Shown: piece by piece, positions 1 to 9,083 of the stretch
Numbering within the stretch: position 1 is the first letter of the stretch
Layout: every line of letters begins with the position of its first letter
Assembly: GCA_016711435.1 (NCBI GenBank)
Contig: JADJSY010000004.1
Span: 62,001-126,000, forward strand
DNA: 64,000 nucleotides
Direction of reading: 5' to 3'
Origin: Lewinellaceae bacterium
GTDB lineage: Bacteria; Bacteroidota; Bacteroidia; Chitinophagales; Saprospiraceae
The notes under the pieces: model-generated
What the model saw: the letters and a program-made list of their open reading frames with translations, nothing else
Databases searched by the model: none
What the model was told of the DNA's origin: nothing
Program-made: the position numbers and the translations under genes

Positions 1-353
1 GCATTATGCGGCGTGCCGACGCTAAGATACACTTTAATGGGTGCATTCGGATCAGCCGTCGCAATGTTATGGGCGGGTGGTTCGGAAACAAATTTAGGCT
101 TGTCAAGGTCGGGTAATTCCCGAACCAATTCGAGCAATGCCTTTCGAATTTGATTTTTTTCACTCACCTCCACCTCGTTTCCACTCATATATTCCTGATA
201 CCAGTCATAAAAGCGACCGGACAGGTTGATGGTTTTTTCCCGAATATTTGTACTGCTGTTTTCGGTAGCCGCCATCATCAAATCTACGGCTTCCCGAAGT
301 TCTCCTTTAGCAAGATGCAGTTCTACGTTGCGCTGAATTTCAGGTGTCGACAT
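1..353 (-). CDS. EAD (effector-associated domain) protein, N-terminal part only
   Basis: The complement of 351-353 is ATG and the frame stays open to the window edge, giving 117 residues. Residues 1-80 form a small all-helical module: LHLAKGELREAVDLMM, then INLSGRFYDWYQEYMSG, then a helix around NQIRKALLELVRELP. The order 'LxAKGxLxEAxDLM / LSxRFxxW / IRKALLELV' is the layout I know from effector-associated domains of the EAD11 type, death-like adaptor modules at the N-terminus of bacterial conflict proteins. A Pro/Ala-rich linker (about 82-104) leads into a beta-strand-like start, IKVYLSVGTPHN, which could begin a TIR- or deoxyribosyltransferase-like effector, but only about 12 residues are visible. 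It is divergent from ggt. The EAD assignment is by pattern memory; the effector is not identifiable here. Confidence 0.68.
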   Translation of the reverse strand, partial: MSTPEIQRNVELHLAKGELREAVDLMMAATENSSTNIREKTINLSGRFYDWYQEYMSGNEVEVSEKNQIRKALLELVRELPDLDKPKFVSEPPAHNIATADPNAPIKVYLSVGTPHN

Positions 354-395
354 GATAAATTGATTTTTCCAGCTCTAAAAGTAGGATGAACTTTA

Positions 396-403
396 TAGGT
401 TTG
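396..403 (+). promoter_or_regulatory. Bacteroidota -7 promoter element for ggt
   Basis: TAGGTTTG matches the Bacteroidota primary sigma -7 consensus TAnnTTTG. It lies 49 bases upstream of the ggt ATG, in the divergent gap between the EAD gene and ggt. No clear -33 TTTG/TTG was found at the expected spacing of about 20 bases, so this is a motif match only. Confidence 0.4.
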
Positions 404-451
404 CATCTTCTGAAGCGCTAAAGTTTTCCAGGCTTTTTATCTTTTTATACT

Positions 452-2161
452 ATGACCATGCATCTTAAAAATCCGATTTCTGTACTCCTGTTCATTTGTT
501 GGGCATCTATATTACAAGCCCAAAAGTATATTCCTTTCCCCTACGTTTTCGAAAAAGTAGCGACAGGCGACAGCGCTATGGTTGTCACAGCGCATCCCCT
601 GGCTACCCAGGTGGGGGTCGATGTGCTGCGCGCAGGAGGAAATGCCATCGACGCTGCGGTGGCTGTACAGTTTGCACTGGCAGTCGTTTATCCGCAGGCG
701 GGCAATATCGGCGGCGGCGGTTTTTTAATTTACCGCGACAAAAATGGCCGGACAGAAGCCCTGGATTACCGCGAAAAAGCGCCCGTCGCTGCAACGGAAA
801 GGATGTATTTAGACTCTCTTGGCGAAGTTGTTCCCGATAAAAGCCGCTTTGGCGTATTGGCAGCAGGCGTTCCGGGTACCGTGGACGGCATGTGGGAAGC
901 GCACCAAAAATACGGTCGCCTTCCCTGGGAAAACCTGGTAGCGCCGGCCATTGAATTGGCTGACAAAGGTTTCCAACTCACCGAAGATGAAGCGAATGAT
1001 CTGAATGCGGAGCGCAACGTTTTTTTGAACAACAGTGCCCTCATCCCGGCATTTGTCAGCCAGCAACCCTGGGAATTTCGCGACTGGTTAATCCAGAAAG
1101 ACCTGGCGAATACGCTTCGAATGATTGCCGAGAAAGGGCGCAACGGTTTTTATACCGCCGGAATCGCAGCCCTGATCGTACGTACCATGGAGCAGAAAAA
1201 AGGATTGATCACTGCCAAAGACCTGGAAAATTACCACAGCGTCTGGCGCAAACCGCTTGAGTTTGAATTTGGCGAATTGCACATTATTACCATGCCGCCG
1301 CCCAGCAGCGGAGGCATAATTTTACAACAGTTGCTCGGCATGGTCGGTCCGTTCAAGATAAAATCCCTTGGTTTTCATACAGCGGAGTCTGTTCACTTGA
1401 TGGCTGAAGCCGAACGCCGCGCCTACGCAGACCGGGCAGAACACATCGGCGATCCGGATTTCTGGAAAGTGCCTGCCAGACAGATTACATCCAGGGTTTA
1501 CCTAAAAAAAAGGATGAAGGATTTTGACAAAAAAATGGCCACTCCCAGTAGCGCCGTTGTGGCTGGAACGGTAAAAGAAAGTGAAGAAACCACGCATTAT
1601 TCTATCGTCGATACGGAAGGAAACGCTGTTTCGGTGACCACTACCCTCAATGACAGTTATGGCAGCCGAACCGTAGTAACCGGCGCAGGTTTTATTTTAA
1701 ACAATGAAATGGACGACTTCAGCGCAAAACCCGGTACACCGAACTTGTATGGCGCGATTGGTGGCAAAGCCAATGCCATTGTTGGCCATAAACGCCCGCT
1801 GAGCAGTATGACGCCGACCATTGTCACCCAAAAAAACCAGGTGTGGATGGTAGTTGGGACACCGGGTGGCACCACCATTCCCACCAGTGTTTTCCAGGTC
1901 ATTCTCAATGTATCCAGTTTTGGGATGTCATTGCCAGAGGCTGTAAAAGCCGGGCGTTTTCACCACCAGTGGCTACCCGATCAAATTGCCGTGGAAGAAA
2001 ACACCATGCCGGAGGAACTGCTTGCAAAACTGAAAGCAATGGGACATAAGATTTACCTCAGAGAGCCCATCGGGCGCGTGGAAGCGATCCTTCGATTGCC
2101 CGACGGTACCTGGCAGGGAGTAGCCGACCCGAGGGGTGGCGATGCCGCTAAGGGATATTAA
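452..2161 (+). CDS. ggt: gamma-glutamyltransferase (secreted)
   Basis: An N-terminal-nucleophile hydrolase that splits gamma-glutamyl bonds of glutathione and similar peptides. The 569 residues are full length for the family. Residues 1-24 are a signal peptide ending ILQAQ, so the enzyme is periplasmic or exported. The precursor is expected to self-cleave before Thr380 in EETTHYSIVD, the conserved catalytic TTHYS motif. Other family signatures follow in order: the lid/substrate loop GAGFILNNEMDDFS, PLSSMTPTIV, the oxyanion segment GTPGGTTIP, and a C-terminus ending DPRGGDAAKGY. Two ATG codons are possible (452 and 458); the choice only alters the signal peptide by two residues. It is followed by a degenerate repeat and then the Rieske oxygenase in the same direction. 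Confidence 0.95.
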   Translation: MTMHLKNPISVLLFICWASILQAQKYIPFPYVFEKVATGDSAMVVTAHPLATQVGVDVLRAGGNAIDAAVAVQFALAVVYPQAGNIGGGGFLIYRDKNGRTEALDYREKAPVAATERMYLDSLGEVVPDKSRFGVLAAGVPGTVDGMWEAHQKYGRLPWENLVAPAIELADKGFQLTEDEANDLNAERNVFLNNSALIPAFVSQQPWEFRDWLIQKDLANTLRMIAEKGRNGFYTAGIAALIVRTMEQKKGLITAKDLENYHSVWRKPLEFEFGELHIITMPPPSSGGIILQQLLGMVGPFKIKSLGFHTAESVHLMAEAERRAYADRAEHIGDPDFWKVPARQITSRVYLKKRMKDFDKKMATPSSAVVAGTVKESEETTHYSIVDTEGNAVSVTTTLNDSYGSRTVVTGAGFILNNEMDDFSAKPGTPNLYGAIGGKANAIVGHKRPLSSMTPTIVTQKNQVWMVVGTPGGTTIPTSVFQVILNVSSFGMSLPEAVKAGRFHHQWLPDQIAVEENTMPEELLAKLKAMGHKIYLREPIGRVEAILRLPDGTWQGVADPRGGDAAKGY

Positions 2162-2232
2162 GGATTTTGAACGATAGAACACGGATTTGAGGGATTGGAC
2201 ACGAATTTTAAAGGATTTTTATCAAAAACAAT
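2162..2232 (+). repeat. Degenerate 3' repeat, GGATTTGAGGGATTGG family
   Basis: Directly after the ggt stop lies a run of GGATTT-like words (AGGATTTTGAACGATAG, ACGGATTTGAGGGATTGG, ACGAATTTTAAAGG). The same word order occurs, reverse-complemented, at about 63370-63421 behind the last gene of the window. Both copies follow stop codons, in line with the orientation rule of the heptamer arrays elsewhere in the window. Confidence 0.55.
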
Positions 2233-2237
2233 TTAAC

Positions 2238-3317
2238 ATGTTTGACATTGACGCTGATATTCGCCGCGCGGCCACGCTTCCCGGCCAGTTTTACAATGAT
2301 CCCGGGCAGTTTGAAACCTGTCGGGAAGCCGTTTTTGCCCGATCCTGGCAAATGATCGTCGGCGCAGAAGACATTGTGCGGGTGCCGCACGATGCCATGC
2401 CGTTTCATTTTATGGACAATTTTATCGAGGAACCGCTGTTGCTGTTGCGCGATGCACAACAAACTTTGCGGTGTATGTCCAATGTATGTACCCACCGCGG
2501 TAAAATTCTGGTGGAACATCCCTGTAAATTAGAGCGCGGTATTATTTGCGGCTACCACGGGCGGCGCTTTCAACAGGACGGCACTTTTGCAGCAATGCCA
2601 GAGACAGAAGGTATGGAAAACTTCCCATGTGCCGACGACAACCTGGTGCAACTGCCGGTACACCAGTGGCGGCAATTTGCGTTTACCTCCCTCGATCCGG
2701 CTTTCCCGTTTGCCGAATGGGTGGCCGATATGGAACGAAAAATAGGTTTCCTGCCCGTCGAACATTTCCGGTATCAGCCGGCACGTTCACGCGATTACCT
2801 GGTGCAAGCCAATTGGGCGCTGTATTGTGACAACTACCTGGAAGGTTTTCATATCCCGTTCGTACATAAAGGTTTGGCGGCAACGCTCGATTGGGGTGCT
2901 TACCGCACCGAAATATCCCGATGGAGCAATGTGCAGGTGGGTGTGGCAAAAGGCGGCGAGGAAGTCTTCGACTTGCCAAAAGGGCATGAAGATGAAGGTC
3001 AGGCCATTGCCGGCTATTTTTTCTGGTTATACCCGAATATCATGTTCAATTTTTATCCCTGGGGTTTATCGCTGAATATTGTACGTCCCCTGCAACCCAA
3101 CCTGACAAAAGTCAGTTTCCGCGCATACGTCTGGAAAGATGACAAACTGGGGATCGGAGCAGGGGCCGACCTCGACCTGGTGGAGCGCGAAGATGAAGCG
3201 GTGGTAGAACAGGTGCAAATCGGCACCCGATCCCGTTTCTACAAACATGGACGTTTTTCACCCAAGCAGGAACAGGGCGTACATCATTTCCACCGCTTGC
3301 TGGCGGCATCACTTTAA
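2238..3317 (+). CDS. Rieske non-heme iron oxygenase, alpha subunit
   Basis: A ring-hydroxylating or choline/betaine-type Rieske oxygenase, 359 residues from the ATG at 2238. The reading frame is open to a TTG at 2187, but that stretch is the repeat behind ggt, so the ATG is preferred. The Rieske [2Fe-2S] ligands are visible: CTH (Cys84, His86) and CGYH (Cys104, His107). The mononuclear iron site is in DNYLEGFHIPFVH (His205 and His210), and the C-terminal half is the SRPBCC-like substrate domain. It would need a ferredoxin reductase partner; none is adjacent. The substrate cannot be deduced. It converges on the fused E1 gene, with an inverted-repeat array between. Confidence 0.9.
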   Translation: MFDIDADIRRAATLPGQFYNDPGQFETCREAVFARSWQMIVGAEDIVRVPHDAMPFHFMDNFIEEPLLLLRDAQQTLRCMSNVCTHRGKILVEHPCKLERGIICGYHGRRFQQDGTFAAMPETEGMENFPCADDNLVQLPVHQWRQFAFTSLDPAFPFAEWVADMERKIGFLPVEHFRYQPARSRDYLVQANWALYCDNYLEGFHIPFVHKGLAATLDWGAYRTEISRWSNVQVGVAKGGEEVFDLPKGHEDEGQAIAGYFFWLYPNIMFNFYPWGLSLNIVRPLQPNLTKVSFRAYVWKDDKLGIGAGADLDLVEREDEAVVEQVQIGTRSRFYKHGRFSPKQEQGVHHFHRLLAASL

Positions 3318-3416
3318 AGGTGTTTGGTGTTTGGTGTATGGTGTATGGTGTTTCGTGTTTGGGGTGGCAACCTTTGGCCATCCCAAACACGAAACACCAA
3401 ACACCACACACGAAGG
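3318..3416. repeat. Heptamer-array inverted repeat, word GTGTTTG
   Basis: The left arm (about 3319-3366) is GTGTTTG/GTGTATG/GTGTTTC units with a strict 7-base step. The right arm (about 3380-3412) is the reverse complement (CCCAAACACGAAACACC). The arms flank a 13-base loop and fill the whole gap between two convergent stop codons, so the RNA from either side would fold into a long hairpin. A role as bidirectional terminator is inferred. Confidence 0.8.
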
Positions 3417-3417
3417 T

Positions 3418-5517
3418 TCAGTATTCCAGCAAACTCCCCATCGCCCTTGCCACTTTTTCCACAGAGAGAATCATGGTCTGTTCCAGCACGGTGTTTAAAG
3501 GCACGGCAGGCATATTTTCAGCGCCGATGGTGCGCACCGGCGCATCGAGCAATTCAAAACAATTCTCCTGAATACGGGCTGCTAAAGTCTGTGCAAACGA
3601 GTTGTTCACCTGTTCTTCCGTCACCACCAGCACCCGGCCATGGCGGCGGGCTGCCGTGTACATGGCCGCTTCGTCTAATGGTTGCAGGGTACGCAGGTCG
3701 ACCACCTCTACCCTGCCGGGGTGATGGTCCCGCGCAGCATTCATGGCCCAGTGAACGCCCATGCCATAGGTAATGACGGCCATCGTTTCCCCTTTTTCTA
3801 TACGCGACTGGTCAGCCTCCAAAACGATCCTGGCTTTACCAAAAGGCAAGACATAATCTTCAGCAGGTTCTATGCTGCGGGCCGCTTCCGTACCGGGCAC
3901 TTTTGACCAGTAAAGGCCTTTGTGTTCAAAAATAACTACCGGGTTCGGGTCGTAAAAGGCCGCTTTTATGAGTCCTTTCAGGTCGGCGCCATTGCTGGGA
4001 TACGCAATTTTCACACCTCTGATATTGGTCAGTACCGTTTCCACACTGCTGCTGTGGTAAGGGCCGCCGCTGCCGTAAGCGCCGATTGGAACACGGATAA
4101 TGCAACTGACCGGCCATTTTCCATTGGACAAATAACAACTGCGCGATACTTCGGAAAACAACTGATTGAGTCCCGGCCAGATGTAGTCGGCAAATTGCAC
4201 CTCCACAATCGGTTTCAGACCGACAGCGCTCATACCTGCGGTGCTGCCGATGATAAATGCCTCCTGAATAGGCGTATTAAACACGCGATAATCGCCAAAT
4301 TTCTCCGCCAGCGTGGCTGCTTCCCGGAAAACGCCGCCCAGTCGCCGGCCCACATCCTGCCCGTACAACAGGCATTCCGGGTGTTTGCGCATCAGTTCCT
4401 CTATGGCAAACAGCGCACAATCCACCATCACCTTTTGCTCTCCTTGCTTCGGGCTGCGTTCGCCGCTTTCTTCTGTGATGAGCGTGGGTGCAAAATCATG
4501 GGTAAATAAATCCTCCGGGCGCGGGTCTTCCGCATTTCTGGCCTGTTCAAAGTCTGCTGCAACTTGTTCTGCGGCTTCTTTTTCAAGATCCTGTATTTCT
4601 TTTTCCACAAAACCGCTGTCAATAAGCGCCTTTTTCAACAAAGGATAGGGATCGCGGGACAGGTGTTCTTCCAGGTCGTCCCGGTACCATTCTTTCCGCA
4701 CCCCGGACGTGTGGTGATTGAGCAGTGGCACCCTGGCATGCAGCAGGAAGGGGCGGCGTTCGCGGCGTATTTTTCCCAGAATATCCTGCACGACTGTCCA
4801 GCAGGCAGCAAAATCATTGCCTTCGATGCTTACTGTTTCCAGTCCGGGAAATCCTTTGGCATATTCGGCGGCATTGGCTACCCGGGTTTCTCCGGCATTG
4901 GCCGAAATATCCCAGCCATTGTCCTGAACGAGGTAAAGAATAGGCAGTTTTTTGAGCACTGCCATTTGAAAGGCCTCCGAAATCTCCCCTTCCGTAACGG
5001 CCGCGTCGCCCAGCGAACACAAAACGACCGGCATCTGGCGATTGCGTTTGGTTTGTTCCTGGTACCAGAATCCCAAAGCGGCGCCTGTGGCCGGAATGGC
5101 CTGCATACCCGTTGCACTACTTTGGTGCGGTATTTTTGGAAAATCAGGGTCGCGAAGCGAGGGATGGCAGTAGTAGGATCGTCCGCCTGAAAACGGATCG
5201 TCGCGTTTTGCCAGCAATTGTAGCATCAGTTGAAAAGGCCGAAGCCCCATGCCCAGCAACATGCTGTCATCGCGGTAATAAGGATACACAAAATCCTGCG
5301 GCAACAATTGCATTCCGACCGCTAATTGAATAGCCTCGTGCCCGCGCGACGTTGCGTGTACATATTTGCTGACGAACTTGAAATTGGCTTCGTACAATTC
5401 GGTCATGGCCTTGGCGGTCGCCATCAGGCGAAAGGCCTTTTCAAGTACAGGTTTTGATAAAGATATTTGATTTTCTGTGGTTTTCTTTTTTTGCTTAATT
5501 GGCAGGACAGTGGACAT
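3418..5517 (-). CDS. 2-oxoacid dehydrogenase E1, alpha-beta fusion
   Basis: Thiamine-diphosphate E1 of the branched-chain 2-oxoacid or pyruvate dehydrogenase type, 699 residues. Residues about 20-345 are the alpha part, with the ThDP/Mg motif GDAAVTEGEISEAFQMAV ending QDNGW. Residues about 375-695 are the beta (transketolase pyrimidine-binding plus C-terminal) part, with YGQDVGRRLGGVF, the ISTAG-like segment IIGSTAGMSAVGLKPIVE and FADYIWPG. Fused E1s are common in Bacteroidota. No E2 or E3 gene is adjacent. A second, longer E1 of the same type lies at 32629-35024. The ATG at 5517 is preceded by a heptamer-array arm and by TACCTTTG at 5616-5623. Confidence 0.9.
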   Translation of the reverse strand: MSTVLPIKQKKKTTENQISLSKPVLEKAFRLMATAKAMTELYEANFKFVSKYVHATSRGHEAIQLAVGMQLLPQDFVYPYYRDDSMLLGMGLRPFQLMLQLLAKRDDPFSGGRSYYCHPSLRDPDFPKIPHQSSATGMQAIPATGAALGFWYQEQTKRNRQMPVVLCSLGDAAVTEGEISEAFQMAVLKKLPILYLVQDNGWDISANAGETRVANAAEYAKGFPGLETVSIEGNDFAACWTVVQDILGKIRRERRPFLLHARVPLLNHHTSGVRKEWYRDDLEEHLSRDPYPLLKKALIDSGFVEKEIQDLEKEAAEQVAADFEQARNAEDPRPEDLFTHDFAPTLITEESGERSPKQGEQKVMVDCALFAIEELMRKHPECLLYGQDVGRRLGGVFREAATLAEKFGDYRVFNTPIQEAFIIGSTAGMSAVGLKPIVEVQFADYIWPGLNQLFSEVSRSCYLSNGKWPVSCIIRVPIGAYGSGGPYHSSSVETVLTNIRGVKIAYPSNGADLKGLIKAAFYDPNPVVIFEHKGLYWSKVPGTEAARSIEPAEDYVLPFGKARIVLEADQSRIEKGETMAVITYGMGVHWAMNAARDHHPGRVEVVDLRTLQPLDEAAMYTAARRHGRVLVVTEEQVNNSFAQTLAARIQENCFELLDAPVRTIGAENMPAVPLNTVLEQTMILSVEKVARAMGSLLEY

Positions 5518-5535
5518 CTCTTGTGTGGTGGCTGA

Positions 5536-5759
5536 GTAGTTATCCGTTATTAGTTATTGGTTATCAGTGTTGATACTCAAGCATTTGAAAAGAAACAAAA
5601 CTCATCAAAAAAACGCAAAGGTAAGTAAACATAGGTCATCCCGAATTTTACAGTTAACTAATAACGGATAAGTAATTAAGCAAAATTAGTTTTGGCTAAA
5701 TTATTTGTAAATGCTTGATAATGAACACTGATAACCAATAACTAATAACCGATAACTAC
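5536..5759. repeat. Heptamer-array inverted repeat, word AGTTATC
   Basis: The left arm (5536-5586) reads AGTTATCCGTTATTAGTTAT and onward, with a 7-base step, and ends in TCAAGCATTTG. The right arm (5708-5759) is its reverse complement, from AAATGCTTGA to ACCGATAACTAC. A further partial unit lies at 5652-5672. On the minus strand the left arm is the leader of the E1 gene, and the right arm follows the stop of the next gene. The copies at 10822, 40830, 43499 and 57193 share the word. Confidence 0.8.
5616..5623 (-). promoter_or_regulatory. -7 promoter element of the fused E1 gene
   Basis: On the minus strand this is TACCTTTG followed by C, a match to TAnnTTTGC. It lies 98 bases before the ATG, with the heptamer arm (5536-5586) between promoter and start codon, so the repeat would be transcribed in the leader. 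The -33 region is weak. Confidence 0.45.
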
Positions 5760-5760
5760 A

Positions 5761-8334
5761 TTACCGAATGGTATAAGCGTACAATTGATTGTTATTTCCA
5801 ACCAGGAGCAGTGATTCCTTACTTCCCGGACGAATCGGGTGCACCACAAAAGGCCCCGTGCCTGCAAGCGGAAAATCCGGGTGTATGTTCCCTTTGTTAT
5901 CCACTAGGAAAATCTGGTTTTTTTCGCGGTGAAATGAACCGATTCTATCTCCTTCAATTTCAAAAATCGTATCCTGCTTACCGGGTAGTTGTGCTGAAAA
6001 AACGGTTTGGATGTTGTTCCCCTTGTATGCGCTGGCCACAAGTTTTGTATCCTGTAAAATGGCGTAATCCAGGCGGCTGTCTCCTGAAATCGAAACCAGG
6101 ATTCCAAGGCTTTTCTGATTTCCCTTGCCTAATTGCAGGGAAAAAACAGTCCCTTCCGTATTACAAACAAAAGCTTTTCCCAGCGTATTGAAACACACTA
6201 TTCGCGGCGTACGGGCATTGGCATCCACTTGTGGCGGGCTGGCAAAACGACCACTCAGGGCTACCGGAGAAAACCGGGGCTGACCATTCCGGCCAAAAAC
6301 ATGCAGTTTGGCGGAGGTGTTCAGGGCTACTATAAAATCTTTTCCTTCAAACTGAAAATGGCGGACAGGATGTTCAACGACTCCTACCCCACTATTGGGA
6401 TTCCAGCCGGGAAGCGCACTGCCCGTATGGTCAAAACCATATAAATTTCCATTGACACAGGCAACGAAGTAGTTGAATTTCATATTTTTATCAAAATCAA
6501 TCGCGATAATTCCATTGCCGGCCGGGGAGCGCAATTCCAGTGGGAAACGACCAACATCCTGCCCTTTTTCATCCAGCAGCCAGATGTGATTGGCCGTATT
6601 GCATGCAAATTGTACGTCGGACTGATTAGCGCTGCGTACGCCCTGGACCTCAGAAAGCAAGGGGCCTTCCATTTGCCGCCGCCAGAGAATGGCGCCACTT
6701 TCGTTGAGGCAGTACAACTGGTGGCCCACATCCTGTACCAGGATAAAAGCGCCCGATTCGGTTGGTACGAGGCAAGGCGCTTTGTTTACCGACGCCGCAA
6801 GGGGGGTTTTCCAGAGTATGCCGGTCTGCGAAACCTGCATGGATGGCGCCTGAGTGGCCCATTGTACAGACATTTTGCCGGCGTCGGAAGTGTTTAGTAC
6901 GGCGCCGCTAAAACCGGTTCGGACCAGTTTATTCAAATCCGTCTGATTGTTATTAAAAGCAATGTTGTTAAGAATATTTTGGCTGAGTAAAATAAAAAAT
7001 TGGGAATTCAACATGACATAACCTTTGCCACCTTGCGGAAGTTGGCCCAGGAGTTGGATACAGTCGGGCGAATTCACCAAAGTCTGATTTACAATGTACT
7101 TATCGATACAGACTTCCAGGGCAGAGCGCGTTGCTGCAAATACGACGTAATCGTCCAGCATGGTGCAAACCGGGTTTCGGAAACCTTTTTGTCGGTTCAG
7201 AAGCGGCGCAATAGCCGAAGGGCTTAAAAATTCGAATACCTCGAACGTTTGGTAGGTCTCCTGTCGCAGGGAACCTTGCCTGGCGCCATAAGCGCGCAAG
7301 GTCTGTGTGGCCAGCGCCTTGTCTTCCACCTGCAAGAACAGCAACTGATCTTCCTGGAATCCGGGAGAACGCGGTTCCGTAATAGCAAATGCCACATCAT
7401 TACCCAGCCAGGGAGCGATATAAGTATTAAAATCACCTGTTTGGCCGTCATCCAGCGCTGCTGAAAAAACATTCACCTTGTCGAGGCCCACCCATGCCAG
7501 TAGCGCGGTGTGGTTAGGAAGTACGGAAAAAATATTTCCTCGTGGCGCAGCTCCCCAGGTAGCCATCTGGCCGAGAAAACCTTTTGTTTCCACCAGCGCC
7601 TGCACGCGCAATCCATCCCAGGCGATACCCAGCCATTCGATATTCAGGCTCATCAAATCAGGTAATTTACCTGCTTCCGGGTTTATTTTATTGGGTAAAA
7701 TTTGTGCCAGGGCTTCCGGCTGCAAAAAAAGACGCAATACAGCATCCGGGTTTAATTCATTGATATACTTGCGGTTAGCCCACCAGGAACTACTTTTTTC
7801 CATTTGGGTAATGGCTTCTTCCAGCAAATACGAAAACCGGGAAAACAACAACAGATTATCTATCTGGCACACCACCATACGTTCTTCTTTGGAAAACCAG
7901 ACTGTATAAAGCGTATGTTTGTGAAAAGTAGCCGGAAAGTACTTTTGCGTCCTGGTATTTTCCTGCAAAGCGCGGTTCAAATCGAAGGAGGTTTCCAGTT
8001 CCAAAACAAAAAGTGCATGCAGGCTGTCGGCGTCATTTAGCGAATAGGCGCTGAGCATCCGCCCTTTTTCGAAGGCATCGTTGATGATGGGCTGTTCGCT
8101 GAACAAAGTCTGCAACAAGGCTGCATCCTGACGACATTTTTCAAAAATATCTGCTTGAAACAGGTCCTTCCAGCCTGAATCTGCCATTTTCTCTGTTATC
8201 CGTTCAACCTTTCGTATACTGTTAAACTCCATCACCAATGCCATGTGGGAAGGTACCGTGTGCCAGATGCCTGTTTTGGCTGAAATGGAGAAATAAAGTA
8301 CCAGTATAACCGTCAGAACAGCCGCAATCAACAA
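5761..8334 (-). CDS. Membrane-anchored protein with C-terminal beta-propeller
   Basis: 857 residues in the open frame. An N-terminal transmembrane helix (LLIAAVLTVILVLYFSIS) is followed by a large periplasmic region of unknown family (about residues 25-530), somewhat like DUF3352 proteins. Residues about 540-857 are PQQ/WD-like blades (repeats such as HQLYCLNESGAILWRRQ and NGNLYGFDHTGSALPGW). The frame starts at TTG 8334, but an ATG at 8368 sits in a neighbouring frame. Dropping one T from the six-base run at 8355-8360 (A run on the plus strand) joins it to give MTHFSRSPRTLLLIAAV, a textbook membrane anchor with positive charges. The true length is then probably 868 residues. Function unknown; perhaps a surface scaffold. 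Confidence 0.75.
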   Translation of the reverse strand: MLIAAVLTVILVLYFSISAKTGIWHTVPSHMALVMEFNSIRKVERITEKMADSGWKDLFQADIFEKCRQDAALLQTLFSEQPIINDAFEKGRMLSAYSLNDADSLHALFVLELETSFDLNRALQENTRTQKYFPATFHKHTLYTVWFSKEERMVVCQIDNLLLFSRFSYLLEEAITQMEKSSSWWANRKYINELNPDAVLRLFLQPEALAQILPNKINPEAGKLPDLMSLNIEWLGIAWDGLRVQALVETKGFLGQMATWGAAPRGNIFSVLPNHTALLAWVGLDKVNVFSAALDDGQTGDFNTYIAPWLGNDVAFAITEPRSPGFQEDQLLFLQVEDKALATQTLRAYGARQGSLRQETYQTFEVFEFLSPSAIAPLLNRQKGFRNPVCTMLDDYVVFAATRSALEVCIDKYIVNQTLVNSPDCIQLLGQLPQGGKGYVMLNSQFFILLSQNILNNIAFNNNQTDLNKLVRTGFSGAVLNTSDAGKMSVQWATQAPSMQVSQTGILWKTPLAASVNKAPCLVPTESGAFILVQDVGHQLYCLNESGAILWRRQMEGPLLSEVQGVRSANQSDVQFACNTANHIWLLDEKGQDVGRFPLELRSPAGNGIIAIDFDKNMKFNYFVACVNGNLYGFDHTGSALPGWNPNSGVGVVEHPVRHFQFEGKDFIVALNTSAKLHVFGRNGQPRFSPVALSGRFASPPQVDANARTPRIVCFNTLGKAFVCNTEGTVFSLQLGKGNQKSLGILVSISGDSRLDYAILQDTKLVASAYKGNNIQTVFSAQLPGKQDTIFEIEGDRIGSFHREKNQIFLVDNKGNIHPDFPLAGTGPFVVHPIRPGSKESLLLVGNNNQLYAYTIR

Positions 8335-8469
8335 GAGCGTCCTGGGACTGCGCGAAAAAATGAGTCATAGAGGAGATTTTAGTGGCGAAATAGCCGATTT
8401 TTCGGCACTTTTTTCAATAGGCCATTGTACAAATTAAACACAAATAACTGATTGACAATATTTTAGGAT

Positions 8470-8865
8470 ATGAAATTTAATAATAAAAAGTTTTTACAAC
8501 TCGCTGCAATCCTCGGAGCGCTTGCTGTAAGCATCGGCGCATTCGGCGCACACGGCCTGAAACCACATTTGACAGCCGCTCAAATCGACATTTTTGAAAA
8601 AGGTGTTCAATACCAGTTTTACCATGTGCTGGCCTTGTTCGCGACAGGTCTATTGTTGCAACACAGCCCCGATAATCGCCGGCTTCATTGGGCCGGATGG
8701 TTATTCGTCGCAGGAATTGTCGCCTTTTCCGGTTCTTTGTACCTGCTTGCCTGCCGCGACTTGCTTGCTTTCCCGGTGGCATGGGCAGGGCCTGTCACGC
8801 CGCTGGGAGGACTTTGTTTCGTGGCGGGCTGGATTGCCCTAGCAAGTGCGAAGTACGTAGATTAG
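8470..8865 (+). CDS. DUF423 family small membrane protein
   Basis: 131 residues with four hydrophobic segments and the family signature SIGAFGAHGLKP near residue 22, as in E. coli YgdD. Residues YQFYHVLALFATGLL and WAGPVTPLGGLCFVAGW also fit the family. Its biochemical role is unknown. The last residues, ASAKYVD, are encoded by the first units of the AGTGCGA heptamer array that continues beyond the stop, so the native C-terminus has been overwritten or extended by the repeat. Confidence 0.88.
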   Translation: MKFNNKKFLQLAAILGALAVSIGAFGAHGLKPHLTAAQIDIFEKGVQYQFYHVLALFATGLLLQHSPDNRRLHWAGWLFVAGIVAFSGSLYLLACRDLLAFPVAWAGPVTPLGGLCFVAGWIALASAKYVD

Positions 8866-9083
8866 TGCGAAGTCCGAAGTCGTCAGTCCGAAGTCGTGGT
8901 AACGTAGGGCTGAGGATGGAATTTTTACAAAAAAGCACAAGAAGAATGATTCTACTATTACTTTGCAAACCCTTTAAATTACCTGCTCAATCTATGCATT
9001 ACCACCACTTCGCACTGACGACTTCGCACTTCGGACTAACCTTCGCACTGACGACTTCGCACTTAGGACTTGCACTTCGCACT
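8845..9083. repeat. Heptamer-array inverted repeat, word AGTCCGA
   Basis: The left arm, about 8845-8899, repeats AGTGCGA/AGTCCGA/AGTCGTC and begins inside the DUF423 gene. The right arm, 9002-9083, repeats CACTTCGCACTGACGACTTC and stops exactly at the ATG of the GT2 gene. The array extends the GT2 reading frame upstream without being protein. The middle (8905-9000) has ATTACTTTGC at about 8956, a near match to the -7 element for the downstream gene. Confidence 0.8.

Noticed and set aside
3324..3773. 149-codon plus-strand frame starting in the GTGTTTG array
   Set aside because: It begins in the repeat and then runs antisense through the fused E1 gene, whose frame is clearly coding.
8688..9083. 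N-terminal 132-residue extension of the GT2 gene
   Set aside because: The extension reads the DUF423 gene in another frame and then the repeat array; the ATG at 9084 begins the GT2 fold.
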